Part shown: positions 1 to 6,676 of the stretch, piece by piece
Layout of the letters: every line of letters begins with the position of its first letter
How positions within the stretch are numbered: the stretch's first letter is position 1
Source of the DNA: Muricomes sp.
GTDB lineage: Bacteria; Bacillota; Clostridia; Lachnospirales; Lachnospiraceae
Length of the DNA stretch: 16,356 nucleotides
Assembly: GCA_020024675.1 (NCBI GenBank)
Contig: JAHHTM010000012.1
Span: forward strand, 1-16,356
Reading direction: 5' to 3'
Position numbers and translations under genes: made by a program
Notes under the pieces: generated by a model
What the model saw: the letters and a program-made list of their open reading frames with translations, nothing else
The model's database searches: none
Told to the model about the DNA's origin: nothing

Positions 1-9
1 TTTTTATTT

Positions 10-35
10 ACCACCAGCATAGCTGGTGGTTTTTT
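10..35 (+). terminator. Rho-independent terminator of a plus-strand gene lying left of the window
   Basis: A perfect 9-bp stem (ACCACCAGC at 10-18, GCTGGTGGT at 22-30) with the 3-base loop ATA is followed at once by a T run on the plus strand. On the minus strand the following bases are AAATAAAAA, so it works best in the plus direction. It probably ends a gene whose coding part is outside the window, making that gene convergent with the minus-strand genes here. Confidence 0.8.
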
Positions 36-55
36 CATGCCTTTTCGGCGAACAA

Positions 56-91
56 AAAGTAAAGAGGTGTCGATGTTACACGACACCTCTT
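56..91 (-). terminator. Probable terminator of the minus-strand genes
   Basis: A perfect 11-bp stem (AAGAGGTGTCG at 62-72 and CGACACCTCTT at 81-91) with an 8-base loop begins 7 bases past the stop codon of the XRE-membrane gene at 98. Read on the minus strand the stem is followed by a T-rich tract (TTTACTTTTTG). The tract is not an unbroken T run, so this is a good but not perfect intrinsic terminator. Confidence 0.65.
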
Positions 92-97
92 ATATAC

Positions 98-709
98 TTA
101 TTGATTATGCTCTTTTTTGTTTTTTGCAATTTTCAAATCTGTGAGAATTCCAATAGCGAGATAACTTACCCAGAAGGCAGCAAATCCAATAGGTGGATTT
201 ATAATCATTGGGTACGGAGCAATCAGACCGACTCCTATGAACATATTGCAGGCAACTGACAGAGGTATAAATGTTACTGTCCAGATGTTAATGGAGATAA
301 ACGTTTGCTTTGCCTTATGCTTGGTTGCTTCATCAGAGATAATCAAACCTATTCCGTAAATCATACATCCCATAACAACAAAGATAAGACCAATTGCTGT
401 CGCAGTTGCAACCTGTTCCTCGTACCATATTATTGCCGAAACAATAATGCCCATAAAGTTAAAAGCCGTTCCGACAATGGCAAAGATATTAGCATTAGGC
501 TTATCTTTAGGTTCTGTTGTCTCTTTTGGGAGCGGTTCAATTCCTTTTAATAAATAATCCGTTGTAACATCAAAAAAATCACTCATAAGAATAATTTTGT
601 CAAGGTCTGGAGATGTTTGTTCGCTCTCCCATTTAGAAACCGCCTGCCTTGATACTCCAATTTTATCAGCTAATTCCTCTTGAGAAATGCCTTTTGATTT
701 CCTTTGAAG
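98..709 (-). pseudogene. XRE-family HTH / membrane protein, 5'-truncated
   Basis: From 709 to 98 the frame is open and encodes an N-terminal Cro/C1-type helix-turn-helix (GISQEELADKIGVSRQAV, then SKWESEQTSPDL) followed by the usual TTDYLLKG linker. Four hydrophobic segments then occur (around ANIFAIVGTAFNF, ATAIGLIFVVMGC, WTVTFIPLSVACN and FAAFWVSYLAIGI). This is the common Firmicute layout of an HTH regulator joined to a small multi-pass membrane domain. The first residues of the HTH and the normal start codon are missing: just upstream in frame lies a TGA at 710-712, and beyond that is the WYL regulator remnant. The only good ATG, at 586, falls after the HTH (ILMSDFF), so translation from it would give a 162-aa membrane piece with no DNA-binding domain. 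Most likely it is dead as a regulator. Other starts such as ATT or TTG cannot be excluded. Confidence 0.75.
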
Positions 710-710
710 T

Positions 711-1542
711 CATATCATAGACAAGAGCTTTAACATCCTCGCCGAAACGGTCAATCATCGTTTTCATCAGACTGTTATCACAGCGTAGGTCAACGGTTAT
801 TACTTCCTGACCATCATACAATATTAAAAACTTCTTTTGTGAAGTCAGCAAACTCAAAGCCATCCAGCTGCGGTACTATATCAGCCTCTAACACTTGTGG
901 ATTTGCAGCGATACGGTCTACTCTGAAGGTGACAACTTTATTCTTCTTATCGGAGTAGCCAATGACATAATAGTAATCTCCACACTACACAAGATGATAT
1001 GGACTGAGGGTATAAACCTCGCCTTTGTTCTTCAGCACCTTTTTCTTCAGACAAGTGTAGTCGTAATACTGGAAGGAAATCTTTTTCCCATCATTGATTG
1101 CGTCGTTAATGGTATCCACTGTGTAATAAATCTGCTCATTGTCCGGCTTAATCCGTCCAGCTACATAGTTGTTTCTCTTGAGTTTCGATACCTGACCTAT
1201 GCTCGTCAAAGAATTAATTTTATCAATTAAAGCTCTGCTTTTCTTTTCCGTGATGAACTTCGAGGACTCAACTGCGTCAATCAACAGCTTCAACTCCGGT
1301 AACTCAAACTTACAGCTTGCAACAAAGTATTTGCTTTGAGTTGAATGAATGGTCACGACATCCATCCCAAAGTCTAAAAGAGCAACAATATCTTTTGATA
1401 TAGTGGTTCGGTGGGCATAGATACCGAACTCCGTATTTAATATTTCAATAAGCTAACTTGTAGTCAGCGGATGTTCCTCATCAGTTCGTTCTTCTAATAT
1501 TCTTTTGAGATATAAAATTCTTGGTTTATTATATTCTGCCAT
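711..1542 (-). pseudogene. WYL-domain transcriptional regulator, decayed
   Basis: An ATG at 1542 with a GAGGTAG ribosome binding site, 22 bases past the desulfurase stop, starts MAEYNKPRILYLKRILEERT, a winged-HTH N-terminus. The frame is interrupted by TAG at codon 30 (1453-1455; TTS*LIEIL, probably once CAG/Gln). It continues through a WYL-type core (RNNYVAGRI, KKISFQYYDY, YTLSPYHLV) to a second TAG at 985-987, where YHLV*CGDYYYVIGYSD should read W (TGG). The typical segment VVTFRVDRIAANP follows. Near 820 one extra base shifts the frame (FTKEVFN, then YDGQEVITVDL in another frame). Homology stops near 711 after FGEDVKALVYDMTS, where about 50-60 residues of a normal C-terminus are absent and XRE-gene sequence begins. 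Intact relatives are about 300 aa. WYL regulators of the BrxR type control BREX operons in other bacteria, but whether this one ever controlled this operon is unproven. Confidence 0.85.
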
Positions 1543-1564
1543 ATTTCTACCTCAATATCATTTT

Positions 1565-2692
1565 CTATTTTTGGAGAATTCTTTTAATTTCTTCGGAAAT
1601 TATTATAATTTCATCTTTTGTGTTATTTTTGCACAAAGAAATTCTAATGGTGCCTTTCGCATATTCCTCGTCTAATTTTATTGCTTTTAATACGTGAGAA
1701 ATATTAGTATCTTTACTATCACAAGCTGAACCAGTAGAAACGCATATTCCCTTTAAATCTAAACGATGGAGCATAGCTTCACCATTCTGATTTTTAAATG
1801 AAAGACTAATATTCCCCGGTAGTGTATTATTACCGCCATTCTTTTTAATTTCCTTATTATTTGCAACTCCAAGTAAATCTAATAAATCTTTTTCCAGTTT
1901 CTTTACCTTATTTGTGTTTTTTTCTATTTCATCACAGTTCTTCTTTAGTGCATAAGCCATACCAACAATATAAGCAATATTTTCTGTACCTGCTCTTAAT
2001 GATGATTCTTGCGCTCCGCCGTCAATATAGGGAATAATTGGAGTGCCGTTCTTTATGTATAGAAATCCTATTCCTTTAGGACCGTTAAATTTATGGGCAG
2101 ATGCAGATAACATATCAACATCTAAATCTTTCACATCAAGCTTTATATGTCCCACAGCTTGTACCGCATCAGTATGAAATAATGCCCCCGATTTATGTGC
2201 GATTTTTGATAATTCTTTAATCGGTTGTATTGTACCAATTTCATTATTTGCCAACATTACAGATACTAAAGTTGTTTGTTCTGTAATTGCTCTAGACAAT
2301 TCATCAGTTGTTATCAAACCTTCTTTTGTTGGTTTGATATAGACCACTTCACATCCCATACGCTCAATAGCTTTAGTGCTGTTTAAAATAGCGTGATGTT
2401 CTATTTCAGATGTGATAATTCTACCTTTGTTATTTAATAAAAATGTTCCTTTTATTGCCCAATTATCGCTTTCTGTACCACCAGAAGTAAAATAGATTTC
2501 TTCTGGTTGGGCATTAATACATTCTGCAATTATTTTCCTTGCATCTTTTAAAGCTTTTTTACTTGCTCTTGAAAACGAATAGGGTTGTGAAGCATTACCA
2601 TAGTCATTTATCAAGTATGGTTTCATAGCTTCAAAAGCTTCATCATCAAGTTTTGTTGTTGCTGCATTATCAGCGTAAACAATTTTTTTCAT
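1565..2692 (-). CDS. Cysteine desulfurase, class I (IscS/NifS/DndA-like)
   Basis: A PLP enzyme that releases sulfur from L-cysteine as a protein persulfide and passes it to acceptor proteins. The 375-aa product (start at 2692) shows the class I signature set: YADNAATT near the N-terminus, SGGTESDNWAI at 70-80, the His of EHHA (H100), FHTDAVQAVGH with the PLP-contacting D175 and Q178, the Schiff-base lysine in SASAHKFNGPKG (K201), RAGTEN at 234-239, and the catalytic Cys in STGSACDSKD (C324). I prefer the ATG at 2692 because AAAGGA lies 7 bases upstream and it gives the usual IscS/NifS N-terminus; the ATG at 2740 would add 16 unusual residues and has no Shine-Dalgarno. It is the last intact gene of the BREX-4-like operon, 57 bases after the 65-aa gene. 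DndA and SspA of phosphorothioation systems belong to the same family, so it likely feeds sulfur to BrxP. A general Fe-S or tRNA-thiolation role cannot be excluded. Confidence 0.95.
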   Translation of the reverse strand: MKKIVYADNAATTKLDDEAFEAMKPYLINDYGNASQPYSFSRASKKALKDARKIIAECINAQPEEIYFTSGGTESDNWAIKGTFLLNNKGRIITSEIEHHAILNSTKAIERMGCEVVYIKPTKEGLITTDELSRAITEQTTLVSVMLANNEIGTIQPIKELSKIAHKSGALFHTDAVQAVGHIKLDVKDLDVDMLSASAHKFNGPKGIGFLYIKNGTPIIPYIDGGAQESSLRAGTENIAYIVGMAYALKKNCDEIEKNTNKVKKLEKDLLDLLGVANNKEIKKNGGNNTLPGNISLSFKNQNGEAMLHRLDLKGICVSTGSACDSKDTNISHVLKAIKLDEEYAKGTIRISLCKNNTKDEIIIISEEIKRILQK

Positions 2693-2749
2693 AAACACAT
2701 CCTTTAATACTTTTGAAAGTACCTTGTTCTCCTTGCTCATATTTTCGAT

Positions 2750-2947
2750 TTACAAAAACAGAGTACAACCTTCTTCTTTAAATTCTTCGATTTTATCTAG
2801 TAATTCCTCAACTGTACAACCTAAATACTCCGCAAGACAATCCATACAATAAAAATTGGTAATATCAATTCCCAAAAGCTTTTTATTTATACCAATCGTA
2901 TCTTTTTCTAAATCATTTTTTCCGCAAATAACACAATCAATTTTCAT
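2750..2947 (-). CDS. 65-aa Cys-rich (CxxC) protein, operon member
   Basis: I do not recognise a named family. The protein begins MKIDCVICGKND with a CxxC pair (C5, C8), has a second CxxC in FYCMDCLAEYLG (C34, C37), a further Cys in YLGCTVEELL, an acidic helix, and ends EEGCTLFL with a Cys near the C-terminus. The two CxxC pairs look like a small zinc ribbon or rubredoxin-like knuckle. The gene starts 11 bases inside the end of brxL (overlap 2937-2947), which suggests translational coupling; GAGGG lies about 10 bases before its ATG. Its place between brxL and the cysteine desulfurase makes a sulfur-carrier or desulfurase-partner role attractive, with the C-terminal Cys as a possible persulfide acceptor, but this is inference. 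A structural zinc protein or DNA-binding adaptor is equally possible. Confidence 0.8.
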   Translation of the reverse strand: MKIDCVICGKNDLEKDTIGINKKLLGIDITNFYCMDCLAEYLGCTVEELLDKIEEFKEEGCTLFL

Positions 2948-4382
2948 TGCTAATATCCCTCACCGAGAAACTTGGTACATTTTTACCCTTAAATTCAGAA
3001 TCAAGAATACCGAGCTGAATCTTTATAATTCCTCTCATTTTTGTAGCAGGTCTTAAACAATAGCGATTAAATTCACGAACGTTTACATCGTCAGCAGAAC
3101 GAACATTTGGGAACAAGAGTTTTAGATACGCAGTACATATTCTTTTTACAGCTTCAGTATCTCTTGTGTCAGAATGTTCCGGAACTTCTACCAATTTATC
3201 AACAATAGCACGATAACTGGCATCATCACGAAGCATATGCATAATTGTACAAAAATACTCTGAGTTTAATGCCCAACCGGAAATTTTTAAATCATCGTGC
3301 ATTCTTGGAATATCCCATCCTTTAATAAAACCGTGGAATCTGTCTAACAATGCACTTTCGTGAAAAGCAGTAGGTAATTCGGAAAACATACTTTTATATT
3401 CGTCCATATTATCCTGACTGATATTTCCTAACAGAATAATTCCTGAATCTGCCACGCCTTCATAATTTCCTACCGTAAAAACGCCAGACTCCATATATCC
3501 TTTTAGTGCCGCTCTCATTTCGTCTATATCAGTAAAGGAAATGGTCTGAACTTCATCTAATGCGACATAGTCGTTATTGCACACAAGTCCTTGTGTCCTT
3601 TTGCTAATGTCATAAAACATTTTTGCTCTCGACATTACTCCTCCAGAAGAAAGCCATCCCAATTTACTTACTCGCCCAAACAAGTATGATTTACCAGTAC
3701 CCTTTGGTGCAAGTTCTATCAAGTTAAGTCTTTTTTCAATAAATGGCAATAGTCGAGTTAGCATAGCTAACTTTTGATGTTCATCTTCATATCCGTCAGC
3801 ATTATAGTCAATTGCCCCCAACAATACATCGATCCATTCACTAATAGTAAACTCATTCCTTATATCTTTGTAATAATCAAGATCTATTGTATACGGACAA
3901 AAATTGGTGAAATTAGTCAACTTAATTTTACCCGGCATCTTTAGTTCTTCATCCGGCAACCTGTAACCTAATTCGACAACGCCCCAAGTCTCTTTCCCTT
4001 TAACCAACTCATCTTTGCACTCTTCCCAAACATATGGCTCAATGATAGTTTCTTTATTTGTTAAGCCAAAGTCTGGCAAAGCAAACGTTATTTCTTGATT
4101 TTTAATGTTTATATCAACCGTAATCTTTGTAAGAATCTTTACTCGTTCGTTTTCTACGATAATTCGATTTTTTATACTTATCCACTCATCTTTACGAGGG
4201 AGATAAGTATGAATAAAATCTGTAAGTTCGTCTATATCAAAATTACCTTCATCGTCGCCGAATTTTTTTAACAACCAATCTCGAAGGAAAGACGGTAAAC
4301 TTAAAGCCGAAAAGAAATTGCTTTTTTTTAGGTCTTTATAAACAACCATTTCATCAAAGCATTCTCTGAGTTTTTCTTGCAT
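2937..4382 (-). CDS. brxL: BrxL, BREX Lon-like AAA+ ATPase, short form
   Basis: A 481-aa AAA+ protein of the BrxL family, which in BREX forms DNA-binding rings and is needed for phage exclusion. The Walker A is APKGTGKS (225-232), followed by the family's typical WLSSGGVMSRAKMFYDI and a Walker B YVALDEVQTI (D276, E277). Further on are GNYEGVADSGIILLGNIS, the Sensor-1-like region, and LLDRFHGFIKGW with the candidate arginine finger R348. The N-terminal part (about 1-200) matches the mixed alpha/beta DNA-binding region of this family in layout. The sequence ends at residue 481 and shows no Lon-type Ser-Lys protease domain, unlike the roughly 680-aa BrxL of type 1 systems; short BrxL forms are known in other BREX types, so this need not be a truncation. 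AAGGAGG lies 8 bases upstream of the ATG. It starts 12 bases after pglZ ends. Confidence 0.93.
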   Translation of the reverse strand: MQEKLRECFDEMVVYKDLKKSNFFSALSLPSFLRDWLLKKFGDDEGNFDIDELTDFIHTYLPRKDEWISIKNRIIVENERVKILTKITVDINIKNQEITFALPDFGLTNKETIIEPYVWEECKDELVKGKETWGVVELGYRLPDEELKMPGKIKLTNFTNFCPYTIDLDYYKDIRNEFTISEWIDVLLGAIDYNADGYEDEHQKLAMLTRLLPFIEKRLNLIELAPKGTGKSYLFGRVSKLGWLSSGGVMSRAKMFYDISKRTQGLVCNNDYVALDEVQTISFTDIDEMRAALKGYMESGVFTVGNYEGVADSGIILLGNISQDNMDEYKSMFSELPTAFHESALLDRFHGFIKGWDIPRMHDDLKISGWALNSEYFCTIMHMLRDDASYRAIVDKLVEVPEHSDTRDTEAVKRICTAYLKLLFPNVRSADDVNVREFNRYCLRPATKMRGIIKIQLGILDSEFKGKNVPSFSVRDISNEN

Positions 4383-4394
4383 TTCTTGTCCTCC

Positions 4395-6665
4395 TTATAG
4401 CAAATCTTTTTCTTGTGAGATTTCTTTCTTAATTTCAAAAGATAAACCGGTAGCAACCAAATTATTTGATGCATAAACATCAACACTATATCTTTTAGCT
4501 TTTTTTAACTGTGGCATATTTACAAGATACATATTATTATCTTGTTCTTTGGCTTCATAATATTCTCCATCAATAAGAACCGTAACATTTTGCAGCTTCG
4601 TCTTAGAAAATAGTCTTATAGCCGCTTTTTTTCTGAAGCTGACTGTAATCACTTTTTCAATAATAGATACTTCAATATCTTCTGCAAATTTAGTAATTTC
4701 AATAATAGGCACTACAACTTCCTCTAAAGTAGCACCTCCGTGTACTTCAACGTTTGCTTTTCTGCCACCTTTGAAGCGGTCGTAATTAGCAATAACCCAA
4801 AAACCATTTTCTTCTGTGGCAAATTCGCTTTTCACATCTGCATCGGTTTTAGGACAACATCTTCCAGAATGTTCTCCCTTTGATTGCATTTCCCACATAT
4901 TTTCAGTTTCGTGTATTACTGCTAATCTACTAGCACCGTGGTCTGATACCATAATGGCTTTTTGACAGTATCCCTGAGTTAGCTTTAACTTGATATTATC
5001 AAGTGTTTCGTCAATAATTTCTAACTCTCGTATTATGTGAATAGGTTGTTTTCTCTGTCTGTAATCGTAATCGTTAGTGCCGTGATGTTTGATTTCATCC
5101 AGTTCTTTTATTGAATTTACTAAAAGTCCTCTTGTTTCAAAATCACTTACAAATTCTTTGTTCTTACTTGTGATAGAGGGTAAATTTGCACAACAGATTG
5201 TTGTGTTAGCCATCAGCTCTTTTTCTTTACACTTGGCAAGAATATATGACAAATATTCAACACCCATCGCATCCATAAAGTATAGCTGTGAATCGGTTTT
5301 ATCAATCTTATCCATCTTTGCAGTTCGAGGTTCAAGTATCAAATTATACTCTCGAAGTTTTGCTTGTTGTGTCATTAGTTCCTCTAATTCCGGAATTACT
5401 TTGTTAATTACTTTACTATGTGTATACATAGAAAAGTATTTATCCAATAGAGGCAAATTATATCTATAATCACGAATATAGGCATATAAGTCAGGATATA
5501 CAATGGAGAGTATTTTCTCTATTTCATTTTTAGAGATGTTTTGATAATACTTTTCAATCAATGTTATTATAAGTTCCTTTTCTTGCCTTGTATTATCTGT
5601 TAAGTAATAAATAGCTTGTTCTTCTTTTTGCAAAACAATCTTGCAAAAATCAACAACCTCATTTAATGGATTCCCGAAAGCCATTAGAAAAGATTTTCTT
5701 TGTTGATAGAACTCGTTGAAATCATTATCTGTATGTTTCTTTTCCAATATACTTCTAAACACTTCTCGTATTAATTGCGAATGTGTTTTAGCATTATTTG
5801 CTGCCATTGACAAACAATTATTGTTTTTGGCTCCAAAGAGTTTTAATGCAATATAATATAACCACTTTTTCTGTTCAGAATATCCGCTATAACTGGGGAT
5901 TGCCATCTCAAGACTTTGATGACTGCCAAACTCACTGTCACATATTTCGGTAAATGATTTCCCTGAATTCATTGCAGTAAGTAAATAATCCCATTGACTT
6001 GAAGTCCCAAATGTTTCATCTAGTGAAGATAAAACAACATCTTTTCCAATGACGACTTCAGATGCTTTGCTCATATCTACTATTGAATAAATGGATTTTG
6101 GGTATGTATCCTTATGTTTTGTTGTTATCACAAAAATCTTTTCTTCATTTGAATTTTCAATTTTTTTGACAACATTTTCAATTCCATCAACAATACATCC
6201 GGTCGAAGGAACTGGTAGTTCCCTCGACACAAAGACTATTTTGGGTAATGATCTCTCATCGCCATCAATCAAACAAATACTGCGTGATAATCTTGGGTCA
6301 GAAAAGCTCAATTGTTTCTCACATTGATATGTTATAACTACAACGCGACCGGAAATAGTCATATTGATGATGCTTGCTAAATGCTTTTTTATTTCTTCCT
6401 CTCCGTAGAACCTTAAAAATGAAGTCAACCCTACAAGAAAACATTTTTTCTTTTCGGTTGAAATATTGGCTAACAGGTTTTCTATACGAGGAAGTTCATC
6501 TTTGTTACAAAATTCAGAAGCATCAATAATGTTATTATCATCTACAGAGAAATGGGTTACTATTCTATCTAAATCATCACCATTTTGAACATTTACAAGT
6601 AATGGTTGGGCATTTTCTGATGCAAAATATTTAGTTATCTTTTTTATACAAGCATCAAGTTTCAT
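4395..6665 (-). CDS. pglZ: PglZ-domain protein of BREX (type 4 form)
   Basis: PglZ is the gene shared by all BREX classes. The C-terminal half of this 756-aa protein has an alkaline-phosphatase-superfamily metal site: LYFMDAMGVEYLSY (D464) as the first metal-binding Asp region, KAIMVSDHGASRLAVI (D575, H576) as the second, and VHGGATLEEVVVPIIE (H642) closing the domain, a very typical PglZ ending. A His/Cys-containing loop, GEHSGRCCPK (597-606), lies between the last two. Residues 1 to about 210 form an alpha/beta N-terminal region (YQCEKQLSFSD, ICLIDGD), and about 220-440 is helical. The last 100 residues look like a beta-rich appendage. Other PglZ proteins have been shown to cleave phosphodiesters in a metal-dependent way, but the role within BREX is unsettled. 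AAGGAGG lies 8 bases before the ATG, and the gene lies 11 bases after brxC. It is not an ordinary alkaline phosphatase: no signal peptide is present. Confidence 0.93.
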   Translation of the reverse strand: MKLDACIKKITKYFASENAQPLLVNVQNGDDLDRIVTHFSVDDNNIIDASEFCNKDELPRIENLLANISTEKKKCFLVGLTSFLRFYGEEEIKKHLASIINMTISGRVVVITYQCEKQLSFSDPRLSRSICLIDGDERSLPKIVFVSRELPVPSTGCIVDGIENVVKKIENSNEEKIFVITTKHKDTYPKSIYSIVDMSKASEVVIGKDVVLSSLDETFGTSSQWDYLLTAMNSGKSFTEICDSEFGSHQSLEMAIPSYSGYSEQKKWLYYIALKLFGAKNNNCLSMAANNAKTHSQLIREVFRSILEKKHTDNDFNEFYQQRKSFLMAFGNPLNEVVDFCKIVLQKEEQAIYYLTDNTRQEKELIITLIEKYYQNISKNEIEKILSIVYPDLYAYIRDYRYNLPLLDKYFSMYTHSKVINKVIPELEELMTQQAKLREYNLILEPRTAKMDKIDKTDSQLYFMDAMGVEYLSYILAKCKEKELMANTTICCANLPSITSKNKEFVSDFETRGLLVNSIKELDEIKHHGTNDYDYRQRKQPIHIIRELEIIDETLDNIKLKLTQGYCQKAIMVSDHGASRLAVIHETENMWEMQSKGEHSGRCCPKTDADVKSEFATEENGFWVIANYDRFKGGRKANVEVHGGATLEEVVVPIIEITKFAEDIEVSIIEKVITVSFRKKAAIRLFSKTKLQNVTVLIDGEYYEAKEQDNNMYLVNMPQLKKAKRYSVDVYASNNLVATGLSFEIKKEISQEKDLL

Positions 6666-6676
6666 CTCTGTCCTCC

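Noticed and set aside
305..550. Plus-strand open frame over the XRE-membrane gene, and a similar one at 26-259.
   Set aside because: Both lie antisense to sequence with clear HTH and membrane-protein character, have Cys-rich low-complexity translations and no ribosome binding site.
666..863. A separate 65-aa gene.
   Set aside because: Its translation is the frameshifted C-terminal part of the WYL regulator plus a few out-of-frame codons of the XRE gene; it is a piece of the pseudogene.
2693..2740. An earlier ATG at 2740 would lengthen the cysteine desulfurase by 16 residues.
   Set aside because: It has no Shine-Dalgarno, the added residues are not part of the family's N-terminus, and the ATG at 2692 has AAAGGA at the right distance and begins the typical KKIVYADNAATT.
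4395..6665. Alkaline phosphatase or sulfatase as the name for PglZ.
   Set aside because: It shares the superfamily metal site, but length, lack of a signal peptide, the HGGATLEEVVVP ending and the operon all point to PglZ.
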